From positions 1 to 64,000 of the forward strand of contig JAQFWX010000019.1 of assembly GCA_027605045.1 (NCBI GenBank): DNA of 64,000 bases, read 5' to 3'. The notes beneath the pieces are model-generated. The model made no database searches. It saw only the letters and a program-made list of their open reading frames with translations, and was not told the origin of the DNA. Below are positions 36,097 to 47,575 of this stretch, one piece after another. Position 1 is the stretch's first letter; each line of letters begins with the position of its first letter. The position numbers were made by a program, and so were the translations under genes. The DNA is from Phallus indusiatus. Taxonomy: Eukaryota; Basidiomycota; Agaricomycetes; Phallales; Phallaceae.

Positions 36097-37776
36097 GCTT
36101 AACCAGCATCTCGTATTATTACTTAATTTCGTTCCTTGATGTATTCGATTGTAATGAATAGACGTTATTGATTATGATAAAAAGAGGTGACGGAACGTGT
36201 CGAATAAAGTTTAAGTCGAACTAAATAAAAAAAAAACTGGGCTAGAACTTTTTTCTCCCCTTGGAATCCGATCGTATCGGTTCAAAAATGCGGGGTATGA
36301 GCGTTTTTTTTTGTACTTGTAGTTGTTAGAATACATTTCGTAACATATCGGAAGTTATGTTTAGATACATGAACCTGCACTGGCAGCTGATTCTGACCTC
36401 TAATTATGCGATCCTGGATGTCAAGTCCACCCCAATATGTATCTACATTAGCAATCACGAAGGACATGTACATACTGGTTGACGGAGGTGGATTGATTTG
36501 GACATTTCAACAACGATTTATTATTTTTTTAGTACAGAAATTTTCTTGGTACAGAAATACCGAACGCCACTTTCGAGCTAGCTAGATCTGCAGATGTATC
36601 AATCATGGCTTACGACATCTTTTCTTTTTTTCAAAAGCTTTTTGACAGACTAGTATGCCCAGTCTATATATCAGGCCGTATGCTCCTTCAATTGATTTTT
36701 TTTTCCGCCTCGACTTTACCTAGTCCCCTAAAAATTAGTACATAGCTTCTTCTCATCAACGCATAGATATGTATGATGGATACGTGTTCCTGTTTCGCAT
36801 TCATCAGGCCGATCATAGTATACAAACACAATTTTAAATCCCAGAGTGCAACACTCACTCGAGTTCTTCCGTCAAAGAAGCATATACTAACTACCAGCTC
36901 AGGTTCATACAGAAAGAAGCCGCGGGACAAAAGGAAATTGAAAACTGGTCCCTAACCAAGTGTAACTTGACACTTGTCAAATATGATTTATAAAATCCCG
37001 CCTTCGAAAAGCCCCTGAGACCAGCCACAAGTAACCAAATAAGGGAGTTTGAGAACAATAGAGTCTTTTCGTCTTCCTTTCGCGTTCGCGTAAAAGAAAG
37101 AGGGAAAAAATACAGATTGTCCGACGATAACCTATTTCGCGAACACGTTTGACGCAAGATGTCTTCATTTGAGTGTGCAAACATTGGAACCAATTATTTA
37201 ATAGTTGTCGGTCCGAGCCGTCGTTTCTTTTTTGGTCCCTCGACACAAAAAGGGCTCTGTGAAAGAGCATCGTGCGCACATATCGCTTAAAATATGTTCT
37301 TTATTTCGCAAAACGAGAGATAGAATCGTTGTATTGGCAATTATTCGACCATAAACAGAAGTCCCACAGCCTGAGAGAGTGCGCACGTAACTGACGCTTG
37401 ACTGAGTTGTAACTTGAATGGTGATATCATTGTAGAACCAAAAAGACAAATGAATATTGTATGAGATAGTACTTTATGTGGGCACCAGGAAGATAACCTG
37501 AGAAAAAGCCAGACGACTTACTTGCCGCTAGTACATGAGGATGGCACGAGGTCTGCCCACTGAACACACGAGCAAAATTAGAACGCTGTTGCAGTGCCAA
37601 GCACACGCATTCTTAATGCCTCAACAGGCACCGTGAAGATGAGGAAGACGGAATGAAAGTCGCAGGAAGGGGATCCCACATCTGTAATAAGGAAAAAACA
37701 ATGGCCGTCTTAATGTCTCCGACATCTACCAACCCCTCCTGTCCACGTCGGCGTATTATTGTCTGCCCCCTGTGAT
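36097..37776. other. Intergenic region, 1.7 kb
   Basis: Left part is the polyubiquitin 3' UTR (AT-rich, poly-A run near 36225). No frame here shows domain character; those at 36282-36473 and 36688-37449 are not supported. The final 100 bases precede the next gene's ATG. Confidence 0.5.
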
Positions 37777-38595
37777 ATGACTAACTCAGGGACCTATACC
37801 CCACATCGAAAGTCTCATACTTTAGAGTCTACGCCTCTCTGGAGAGGTAAGACTCAGGCCTGGATCGAAACGCAGGGCGTCTGGCGATCACGGTCTCATA
37901 CCGTAGAGACACGAGATTGCATATGGCAACACTACCTAAGAGAGGCTGAGGAGATCGAGGCGCAAAGACATATAAGACAGAGGGAAGCAGAGAAAAGGTG
38001 GTGGGAAGCCACGGCAAGGAGCATCGATCAGCAGGCCAAACTATGGATGGCCCAAGCGGAGGCTGCGCGTCGGAATGCCCTGCTAGAGGCGGAGAAGACG
38101 AAAAAGCTGCAGGAGGAAATCAAGAGGACTAAAGACCAAGCGGAGGCTAGGGAGCGGCAGAAGCGACGGGTGAGAGAAGAAGCTAGAATGATGATGAGCG
38201 ATGACGAAGATAAAGACCGCAAGCAAAGAAAACGCGACCACGCTACCAAGCGATTACTTGAAGCTTGGGATAGATACCAGAGCCGATGGGCTACGTTAAT
38301 CTCATCATCTTCTAATGAGCGTCTCACGTTCCGAACCATCCCCTGGCCGCTCATTTCCATTCCTTCATCTCCGTCGTCTATCGTTCCAGAAAACATAGCA
38401 TTTTTCTTGCTGTCCAACCTTCATTCGAAGAATAAATCCCGAAGAGAAAGACTTCGAGAAGCCATCCAACGCTGGCATAATGATAAATTCGAGCCTAAAG
38501 TATTACCCCGAGTTGTAGAAGAAGATCGGAGCGCGGTTAAAGAAGGGGTGGATATAGTCGTCAGATGCCTTAATGAGTTGCTACGAAAAGAATAA
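37777..38595 (+). CDS. Coiled-coil protein with degenerate J-like C-terminus
   Basis: The ATG at 37777 (M-T-N-S) starts an uninterrupted frame of 272 codons; the frame extends a little further upstream but without another ATG. Residues about 45-140 form a charged coiled coil rich in R, E, K, Q and A, with an acidic D-D-E-D-K patch. The C-terminal 60 residues (R-E-R-L-R-E-A-I-Q-R-W-H-N-D-K-F, then V-x-E-E-D-R, V-R-C-L-N-E-L) match a motif seen in many Agaricomycete proteins and in the IkappaB-like protein family (R-W-H-P-D-K-F followed by a helix). It resembles a shortened DnaJ segment. The HPD tripeptide is HND here, so Hsp70 stimulation is unlikely. Function unknown; I cannot exclude an upstream exon. 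Confidence 0.75.
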   Translation: MTNSGTYTPHRKSHTLESTPLWRGKTQAWIETQGVWRSRSHTVETRDCIWQHYLREAEEIEAQRHIRQREAEKRWWEATARSIDQQAKLWMAQAEAARRNALLEAEKTKKLQEEIKRTKDQAEARERQKRRVREEARMMMSDDEDKDRKQRKRDHATKRLLEAWDRYQSRWATLISSSSNERLTFRTIPWPLISIPSSPSSIVPENIAFFLLSNLHSKNKSRRERLREAIQRWHNDKFEPKVLPRVVEEDRSAVKEGVDIVVRCLNELLRKE

Positions 38596-39290
38596 TGGGT
38601 TGTAAGATTTTCTTGGTAAGAGGACGCTTCCATTCTTGTACCCTTGCAGGGTGACAAAGACCTTAATTATGATGATGGCAGGTTTTGCTCTGGTTTTAGC
38701 CATTCTCTTCCCGCGACGCCCTTTATGAGGGGGGCGCCCAGCTTTGTCCGTGTTTATGGGAGACGGTCATTGATAATGTGTAACGTTTCGCTACACAGGG
38801 ACAACTATGTACGATAGCCTAGCTTCAGGGATTAGGAATCTTTGAATGCGAATATGTAGCAATTCTTGGGGACCTCTTAAGGAAAAGTTACTTTCCTGCG
38901 AACTTAAGTCCACTTGGGAAGTCAAATTCCGCGGGCAGATGCGGATTCAGCAAAGAAGGCTGTGAAATTGTTAAGTCTAAATCAGTCTAATCATGGCTGT
39001 AGAACTCAGCTAGTCGGTGACGCCTTTTCTGATATCCCAAGCTGTGAACTTGGCTGGGACTTACGAGTCATTGCGCATGCGGTGTTCACGTATTATTCTA
39101 ACCCATAAAAGGTTTATGAGCACAGAATTTGACCTCAAATGTACTTGAGAATGGTCGGGATAGTGGTAACATGATACCGTGTTCAGGATTCTGAGAGTTT
39201 AATTTGAACCAAGTCAAGGAAGTTCATTCAACGGGTTGACATTCTCAGGCTGCTTACCAACCATTTAGCCATTTACATAAGCTACTTTGC
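38596..39290. other. Intergenic region
   Basis: No gene recognised. The frame at 38914-39108 has no domain or coding character. Right end is the promoter of the Rrp17-like gene. Confidence 0.45.
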
Positions 39291-40108
39291 ATGTCTCCTC
39301 GTCAAACCACGGGTGTTCCTACTAAATCGAATACATTTGGCAAAAACAAAGGGCGTGCACAAAAGGTCATATTTGACGAAGATGCTAGAAGGTATCCCGA
39401 TCATTTGAGCATGTGTATTTTGGTTATCGTTTCTCACATTATGGTAGGGAGTACTTGACCGGGTTTCATAAACGTAATGTCCAGAAACAGGAGGTCAGAA
39501 AAAAGAAGGCAATAGAGAGACAGAGACAAGAGAGATTGGAGCTCAGGAAGCAGGTTTTAATCTGTTCACTTATGTCTTTCAGAGAACCGAAATAACACGT
39601 CATCCCAGCATCGACGAGACCTCGCGGAACGCGCCGCAGAGAATGCCAAAGCAGTCGAAACAGCTCTTGGGATGATTCAAAGTATAACATTTAATAATAT
39701 ATTTTGCTATGACAGAAAATAATAACATCTAATTTTTTTTCAGGCGATGTCGCAGCCAACGAAAGTGATTTAAACGAGGACGACCTTCCTCAGGATCAAG
39801 AGTTAGAATTCGAAAATGATGAAAAGCTGGCTATCGTAACCGTTGTGGACGATTTTTCAATAGATTCCTTGCGCCATGGCGACGAGCAAAATTTCAGTCA
39901 TTCCGAACCCAATTTTAATCCCAGAACTACACCACCCAACCCTATTAATCAGACATCCGTTACAAAAGGGACGGCAAAGCCCCGATCACACAAAGTCAAA
40001 TATCAAACGAAGACTGCACGTAAAGTAGAAAGAGCCAAACAACGGGCTCGCAAGTTAGAGAAGGCTCAAAAGTTCGGAGATAAGAAAAAAAGGCGAATGA
40101 GACGCTAA
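39291..40108 (+). CDS. RRP17: Rrp17/Nop25-type nucleolar ribosome biogenesis protein
   Basis: Yeast Rrp17 is a 5'-3' exonuclease acting on pre-60S rRNA; the animal homologue is NOL12/Nop25. The ATG at 39291 opens M-S-P-R-Q and K-V-I-F-D-E-D-A-R, the family's start signature. After a first intron (about 39391-39447) come R-E-Y-L-T-G-F-H-K-R-N and a highly basic coiled coil with K-K-A-I-E-R-Q-R-Q-E-R-L-E-L-R-K-Q (39450-39560). A second intron follows, then R-D-L-A-E-R-A-A-E-N-A-K-A-V-E, and a third intron leads to an acidic linker and a basic tail rich in K and R ending at 40108. The acceptor of intron 2 is ambiguous by a few codons (near 39583 or 39607). About 215 residues, within the family's usual range. 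Confidence 0.88.
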
Positions 40109-40646
40109 GGATTGGCGATGTTCTTCATGCTCTTGGTACGAGAATTTGAATTTAAATTTTTGGTTAGAAAATATAGTTATGCTTTTTTTCCCAATACGAC
40201 TCAGGCGCAGCTCCGTACTTTCATGACATTGATATATCAATTTATCAAATTGGTTATCTTCTCGGCCCAAAACCCCGGCAATTCACCGGGTTTCAAGTAG
40301 GAGTAGCCTCATGTTTGTGTTCGTACGTACTCTTCGCATCTTGCAGCCATATAAAGCGGTGCCTTTGCTCACGTGATATATTTACTCGACCCACAAATAT
40401 GGTGCTTAGACTCAACATTTATGCATGCACTTTCAACGTAAAAAACTCAAATAACCCAGATATTTTTGAACCACGTGCAATTATCTGAGTCGATGAGCGC
40501 TGTGGCATTGCCGCTGAATTCTCAATCTCTTCAAACTCGGCTTAACCTCTGTTCGCTTGTTGGACCGGCTTGCATTCGAGTATAAATATTGGTGGTTTTG
40601 TCTCGAAATGTATCTCTACACAACCTTCAACCTTCACCTGATCAAC
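40109..40646. other. Spacer with promoter of the PhyH-family gene
   Basis: Contains CACGTG-type boxes at about 40371 (gctcacgtga) and 40471 (accacgtgca) and a TATA-like ataaata near 40580. No gene seen. Confidence 0.4.
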
Positions 40647-41933
40647 ATGCTATTTTCCACTAAGGAACGAGATACTATGTTCTCCAAGTCGTTCCCGTCC
40701 ATTCCAACTATCGAACACCGTCATGCTACATATAGTCGACCTTATCACCTTTCTCGTGCTCAAATAGAACTATACAAAAGAAACGGATACCTAATTATCC
40801 GCGATCTTTTAACCTCTGAGGAGACGGCGAACATTATAGCCTGGACTAATGAAGTTAAGTCATGGGATGGCAAAACCACCAAAGCATATCTGCAGTACGA
40901 CGAGACTACAGAAGAGGGCATTGTTCGGTGTTCTAGCGAGGTAATTAAACCAATTTTCACAACACATAGCTTCATTGTTCAATTTTCATAGAATTTCGCC
41001 TCGGAGCATCATGGATTCGCCGACCTGTTGAGCGGAGAACGCTTAATTAAACCCATCAGCGACCTCCATGGTGAAGATGTGTATGTTTTTTCTTTTAATA
41101 GCTCTTCAAAGAAGTCCTTTAACACGATTACTAGACACTTGTTCAAGGTATGGACTACTCAATTTATCCTTCAGATTTTTTTCATCGTGATCTATTCATT
41201 GTTAGGAAAAAATTAGTAGGTATTATTTTTCGTGAGCACATAAGTTGCTGATACTTTCTAAATTTAGATTATAAAGTCGCTAAGGCCGGCGGCTACGACC
41301 CTCATATTGACGCTTCGTCTTATGAGCATATCAAATCTTTGAAGGATAAGATACATACTACGCTACTCATTGCGGTAGAAAGAGCTACCGTTGAGAATGG
41401 CTGCTTGGAAGTTGTACCGGGCAGCCATGTTGATGGCAGAACAAACCCCATTCCGACAGTAGGAGGCAAAACCATAACCGATGAATGGACTAAAGCGCAC
41501 GAATGGAAGGCGATACCCCTTGAACCAGGTAATTATTAATTTTCAATGACAGCATTTTCTATGACAAAGGCTTCGCTCAGGCCAAGCTCTCATATTCGAC
41601 TCGTATCTCGCACATCGGTCTGGTCCAAACCACACCGACTCAGGACGTGCCTGCCTATATGCAACGTAAGTCGTAACTTTTGTATGTTTTAACGGCATAG
41701 AACTCAATTCTTCCTTTCAGATATTCCACGCAACGTGAAGGAGAAAACGTGCATACAGAGTATTACGAACATCGCTCGAAATACTGGCCCGCCACCGCCA
41801 ATCGCGACCCTGAGCACGATTACTCAGTCGGTGCCAATATCTATGGTATGCCTGTCATGCGGTAAAAGACTATATCTGACAAGTTCTTGACTTTTTAGCA
41901 TGGGCTACTCCCTACTCCGAGCCTTCCGAATAA
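40647..41933 (+). CDS. Phytanoyl-CoA dioxygenase (PhyH)-family oxygenase
   Basis: Fe(II)/2-oxoglutarate-dependent dioxygenase; the substrate is not predictable from sequence. Starts considered are ATG at 40647 or 40677; the frame continues upstream to 40609. The N-terminal part has Y-K-R-N-G-Y-L-I-I-R-D-L-L-T-S-E-E, the family's opening motif. After intron 40941-40992 (approximate), two micro-exons (13 nt, 41135-41147 and 10 nt, 41206-41215) are needed to join D-V to H-L-F-K-E-K-I-N and Y-K-V-A-K-A-G-G-Y-D-P-H-I-D-A, the H-x-D iron site. Later E-V-V-P-G-S-H, then L-I-F-D-S-Y-L-A-H-R-S-G-P-N (the distal His) after another intron, R-A-C-L-Y-A-T-Y, and a C-terminus rich in E and H. Stop TAA at 41931-41933. 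Iron ligands H, D and H are all present, so the enzyme should be active. At least six introns. Confidence 0.9.
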
Positions 41934-43842
41934 TTTGTCCAGAAATCTTTTGGCTTATTTCCGCTATGACCCCTGCAGTATCATAATTTACATAATTCGT
42001 AGTCTTCTTTTCTTGTTAAATCTGTTCTTGAGGTCGTATCTACGACGTTGTAATAACTCTGTTCTTCTTACACGAAACATTGAATACAGATCATCTAATT
42101 TTGCTCATTTTTTCCTGCTTGTGAATATATGGAGTGAAGTGCGATTTGTAATAGTGCGCTTAATCTTATTTTGCAAATCAATCTCGAAGATGTGACATCA
42201 TATAAAGGTTTTCGCAAATAATGTAGCCGTATGTTTATCTATACATACATGTACAGATACCCGGTCCGTGTCTTTGATGGGCGATAGTCGACTTGCAGAG
42301 TCGATCGTGATAAGAAGTGTTCTGACTTAATTTTATTTGAACTTTAAAAGTAAAACCTAAGATCACATGGCTTGGCCCTTTCTCCCGATGTGAACACGAG
42401 CTGACAGAATTGAAGTCTTGGTGCCGGTCAGGAACGGTAACTCATCGATTCTCCTTATTATTTCTCCACGTGAAGTTCCACCACTGAAGTACGTACATTC
42501 ATGACCAATTGATGCGGGGGTGATAAAAAACGCTCGTGAACCCCACTTCAACACCTACGTAATAAGGCGTGTTTATCTCGAACGTATTCTTAGAAGCTGA
42601 CGCTCAGCAAGAGGAAACACTTTTGGCTTAAGAATGAACCTGAGGATTTCGGCGCGAGAGGCGTGTCTGGCATACGCGAGCATGCTATGCTTATATTCCC
42701 GCCGGCCACGGGTGATGCATATGGAAATTCACAAAAAAACTTGGCAAATCTCAGCCAAATTTGCAGAACAATTTCTTATAAAATGTGAAGCGAATTAGCA
42801 ATAGGATAACATCTGCGCTCATAAAGGACTGCACCTAAACTAGCCTTAGGACGGAGATGAGCAGGGTAAAAACTTGGATTCAAGCGTCCTGTCAAGTCTT
42901 CGGACATATTGGATTGCGAAATGAGGCACGTGAATGAATCTGTACATTTATCTAATTGATAACGCTTACGTTTAGTGGGCATAGCCAAATCTGAATGTTA
43001 TTTGGTTTCGTATAAGACGATCTCATTATCGCTTGCAACGCAATGCCTATATTGATGAGTATCATTTGAAAAGAACATTCCCAAAATCAACGGCTATTGT
43101 AACTTCCGGGTATTAGCGTATGGCTGGGGAAATTGGGCTGTTCTACCCTCCTCAGATTGATTGATGGTACGGCCCGGGTCCGGGAGTAAAAAAAGGCTAG
43201 GGAAAAAGAATGAGGCATAGATTTGACTCGAGTCGTATCCTGTCGTATCGGAAATTTTGGACAGAACAGAAAGTGGCGAGGCACATTGGACACTGTATTT
43301 ACCTCTGTTTGTCGTTTCTGGTTACCTGATATCTGTGAATATTACAAGAAGAATCTTTTGAGTGCATACTCAAAAATCTACCTACATAAAAATAATATGG
43401 TCCGAAGACGCCGTACCGGTGTCTTTCTTTTAAGATTATCCCTCGAATTGTCATTTGATCCTACTTAAAGTTCATAATGTATGCCTTTCGAAGTATATTC
43501 ACAAAACCCGCAAGGGCCGATCGCTTATTAACCCATGAAAAAAGTGTGTACGGACCGGTCCTCAACTGGTCCTTCGTTGACATAACTCGCTAGTCAGATC
43601 TTTGAATAAGAGCAAGATATGCTCCTGGACCGGGAAGCGAAAATCTCTGGACGATTCTGGAGGACAAGCAATTGAAGTGACATGACTTGAAAAAGTAACG
43701 GGGCAGTAACGCGTCGACGAAACCCAGTCGCGATCACGTGGTTTCATAACTTGCTCTCGAACCAGAAATATTAACTCAAGCCTGCAGTTCCTCACCACGA
43801 GGCTGACGATCCTTAGCTGCATTTTTCATCCAATATTTCCAA
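41934..43842. other. Intergenic region, 1.9 kb
   Basis: Nothing recognisable: no frame with domain character, no repeats beyond a short (TACA) run near 42242. The right end is the promoter of the CLASP gene; a CACGTG element lies near 43735. Confidence 0.45.
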
Positions 43843-46198
43843 ATGCCCCCAATTATTCCTGACAAGATCCCAGTAAGTTTTTCCCTCTGGTTCCATGGTT
43901 TGATAGTCTTATGTAGCCGAATATCAGTGCCAGACTTCGCAACAATTCTTAGCAGAAGTTTCGTTATTGAGAGATGTGATGGGACTAGAAGAAACGGAAG
44001 AGACGTGGGATCGTATTGAAAGAGGACTAGCGCGATTCAGTGCCGCAGTCAAGGGTGGAGGACACCAATTCAAGAAGGACCTGGTCGATGTTCTCAAGAA
44101 TTCACAAAGACCAGTGATCAGTGCGGTCCGTATTTTGTTTATTTATGTTATATTATTGCATTAATTAGCTTTTGCAGTTAAATTCCGAAAGAACTCGTTT
44201 GTCGGCCGCCGTGCTGGACTGTATCTGCGTGGTTGCACCACGGATGGGATCGGATTTTGAACCCCTTGTCTCGATTTACATTCCCCCTATTTTACGGCTT
44301 TCAAATCGGGCTAATAAATTATATGTTACGCGTTCACAAGCTGCCGTAGCTCTTGTTATCGGGTATTGTCATATTCCCTCCATACTACCTCATTTGGTAT
44401 CGGTCTGCAAAGAAAGCAAAGCAGCAACAGGAAGAATGATCGCTATCGAAGGCGTTTTACGGGCCTTAAATAAATGGGACTGGTCCCAAAAGGAAATTAG
44501 AAGTAAAGCTACAGTTATCGAAGAAATGATTCGGCTCACAGGTCGAGATAAGGATGCTGGCATCCGCCAAGTTAGCCGACAGGCCTTTGAAGCTTACAAG
44601 AATATCTTCCCCGAACGGATTGAGGAGTAAGTGTACTTATCTACTTTTCGCACGAAACGAGTTTTGACTTGACGCAGATTCATTGCTCCTCTTACCCCAG
44701 TAATACGAAAGTACCTCGAGATTAAACCTGAGGAGCGCGGTCGCCCTGTGAATAAACAGACACCATCAAGCTCCACCTCTGCGGCTAGAAACGGTGAATC
44801 CAATGGACTCGGCTTGAGGATCCGCAGCACCAGCTCAAATCGAAATGGTACTCATCCGCCCTCTCCCAAAGCCAAGAGTACTCGCCCAAGACCTGTTTCA
44901 GTACGAACGATGCCCCCTCCTGCCACAGTTCCCAATAAAGATATCGCCGGATCTGGTCCTCTATCTTCTCCTGCATCACAAGAAGATCGAGACAATTCGG
45001 AACGACAGCGTCTACTTTCCAGCATGTCTTCGACATTATCAGTCAAATCAGTCCCTACATCATCAAAGCAGCTGATTGACCATCGACCTCCTATCAGGCT
45101 AGCGACCTCTCAGTCTCGTTCAGTTAGCGGCACGGTATCAGCCTTAACTTCAACCGGTCCCGCCCGACGAATACGCAGAGTGATCTCTATTGAGCAGACA
45201 AATCGGCCGGATTTGTTTGCTATGGCTAAAAAGGCAGCAGTTAGGACCCTGGTACAAACGAAGAACCAGCCTAAACCCGGCGAGGAATCGGCTGCTGGTC
45301 CCAAAAGCGTCGCTTTTCCCATATCAGAATATCATAACTCTGGCATGGAACGCCGGGGTGCTCAGCGCGTTCCTAAAACTCTCCCTCCTTCGACTTCTTC
45401 CGATAATGTAGAGGAAGGCAAAAGCGAAAATCCCCCGAACCCACAGTGTCAAAGGACCCGACGCCATCGAGGGAACCAAAACCTTCTTTATTCAGACGTG
45501 CACTCAGCGCAGATGCTAGAAGTGACCAACAAGCGAAAAGTGGCTTTATACCCCGTCGTGGTGGAGTCTTGCAGCCGACAATGTCTCAATTGAACAAGCA
45601 AAAGCCACCAGTTTCAAATGCACAACCACGACCAAGGGTTATGAGCACTTTGAAGCGTCTTGGTACTCAAACGAAAGTTACCAAACCCAGTTCATCCAAA
45701 TCCGCGACCGAACCGGTTGAGCTAATCGCCGGTGAATCTGGTCAAATACAGAATAAGGAAAGTACGGATAAGCATGATGAATCTCGCGTTGTGTCATCAG
45801 AAGCAGAAGGCCCGACCCATGTTGCCAATCATGAGTTGGAAACCGACCAGGAAACTGATGGCCCAAGAATTGCGATATCAGAGACGGAGTCACAGTTTTC
45901 AGTTGACTCATCCGGAGGAGATACCTTGACGATCCGGGAGAAAGATATTACAGATGGTTCCTCGACCAACCTCGAAACCGAGGATGAAATTCGATCCGGG
46001 GATTCAACACCCGCTCCTCAGACCCCGTCGTCGTCTGTCATGCTAGGGAAAGAGACTGACAAGCAGGTGTGGGAGAACATTAAGATTGTTCCCGAAATGA
46101 TGCAGGATGCCGGCAGCATCTCAGTCAATTCGATGAGTCCTAAAGAGGATAAATCATCGGCTGAAACGTCCCTAGTTGAAGTACTGATTACGGAATAA
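43843..46198 (+). CDS. CLASP-family microtubule-associated protein, with frame break
   Basis: CLASP proteins (Stu1/Cls1 in yeasts) stabilise microtubules at plus ends and kinetochores. Exon 1 from ATG 43843 (M-P-P-I-I-P) splices near 43872 to Q-T-S-Q-Q-F-L-A-E-V-S-L-L-R-D-V, then E-T-W-D-R-I-E-R-G-L and, after introns, L-S-A-A-V-L-D-C-I, R-S-Q-A-A-V-A-L-V and R-Q-V-S-R-Q-A-F-E-A-Y, the CLASP N-terminal TOG fold. Intron near 44629-44678 leads into a long S/P/T-rich basic linker typical of microtubule-binding regions. At 45432-45436 the frame breaks: the upstream frame stops at 45593, and the true frame is one base off and runs to 46198. Six C's instead of five would restore it (S-E-N-P-P-E-P-T-V-S-K-D-P). 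No intron fits. The protein is shorter than animal CLASPs, with only one clear TOG domain. The C-terminal part is acidic and disordered. Confidence 0.82.
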
Positions 46199-46451
46199 CA
46201 CCCAGTTGCACTTGTCCCCCTTTTTTTTCAAATTTTGACACTGTTTCATTCCACTTGGTCGCGATTTCCATAACTTTATACACCGTCACTACATTGGGTC
46301 ATTCTTCAATTATTTTGATATATACAAACCGGTTAGGCCGGTGTTCGTAATACTAGATTGCAAATGGTATGAAAGTAAATCTAATGCAACATGAGAAACC
46401 AGAAAACATCGGAGACGAATAGAAGATTATCAAGTTCACCTACTGATATGA

Positions 46452-46853
46452 TTAGTGTGTTAGATATTTTCTGCCCTTTTTGCGCCTTCTTTCGAGAATC
46501 TTTCGGCCACCTCTAGTTCGAATCCTGGCCAGATATCCATGCCGCCGTTTCCGCTTACGCTGCGAAGGTTGGTATTCCATTCCACGAGCACGACAACGAA
46601 TTTGTGTCATCGAGGGCGATGATATGCAAGTCATTGATTGAGGAGATATCAGAGCTTTTGCTGAAGCCAATATGAGTGTTGAGGTTGGTAAAAATACTGA
46701 AGTGATTGAAGTTGGCCTTCGACCAAAGACGGGTAAGGATGAAGTAGTGAGCGCGGCATTACGTGGAATTGTGAAAACCTGACTCGTGGATGCGTTGAAT
46801 GTCCGAACTGGATTAGCCAGTGCCCGTGCAATTATGGAGGGCAGTCGAGGCAT
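46452..46853 (-). CDS. Mitochondrial ribosomal protein bL34m
   Basis: Single-exon gene of 133 codons. The N-terminus is rich in R, S, T and A with hardly any acidic residues ([13 protein letters not shown]), a typical mitochondrial presequence. The mature C-terminal 45 residues give [18 protein letters not shown] with [10 protein letters not shown] and R-R-R-K-K-G-R, matching bacterial L34 in order and length. ATG at 46851-46853; stop TAA at 46452-46454. Convergent with the CLASP gene and divergent from the CPA1 gene. A very short gene in an intron-rich genome; no intron is needed. Confidence 0.93.
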   Translation of the reverse strand: MPRLPSIIARALANPVRTFNASTSQVFTIPRNAALTTSSLPVFGRRPTSITSVFLPTSTLILASAKALISPQSMTCISSPSMTQIRCRARGMEYQPSQRKRKRRHGYLARIRTRGGRKILERRRKKGRKYLTH

Positions 46854-47575
46854 ACTTGTTTCTTTTCGTCTGAGAGAGAGCGGAGTTTGAATATGCCTAT
46901 TACCACTGGCACGGAATACCTAGACGGCAAGTATCTCGGATACCTATTTCAAATCAGCAGCAAAAGAAATATCTCAATTTTTCTTGATCTTCTTGTAGAA
47001 TAACTTTGGTTGTATAATATTTGAATCCCATTATTTTAATCAAGGCCATGTACACGTACAAGTTCGCATTAGGCGAATCGGCTAACGGAAGATCGGTCTC
47101 AAATTTCCAAGGCATATACTATGTATTCTCGACGAGCGCCCGTATTTTTTTAGAGTTAATATTGGGAGAAACATCTTCTCACAGGAACCAATCGGATGAT
47201 AATAAAGACCGATTGGCTGGTGGTTAGTCAAAACGACGACTTCAAGAAGTCCGGAAGTGGAATACTGAAATAAGTCAAGTAATTATGACTACCCGCCAGA
47301 TTTACAATTGATTTAGACATGTGCTATATCTACTGACGCGCATTTTCGATGCAATTCTTACATATTTAATTAAGATAGAACAAGAGCCAACCTTGTACAA
47401 CTTGAGAAACAGTTTTTCCGGAAAACCAGAAAATATGCACCCGATGTGTCACGGCTATGTCACGGTGTGACATTTTACATAAAGAAGCAGAACTTCCGTC
47501 GGAAATCTCCGTACAGTTTTTTTTTTGACTCGCCATATCCTCACGCGCTTGGAGACTGACTGGTACAACCTCTTT
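46854..47575. promoter_or_regulatory. Divergent promoter region between bL34m and CPA1
   Basis: 722 bp between the bL34m start and the attenuator uORF of CPA1; both products act in or near mitochondria. No further gene seen. A T-run at 47516-47525 lies about 50 bp upstream of the uORF ATG. The conserved regulatory element of CPA1 is the uORF listed separately. Confidence 0.45.
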
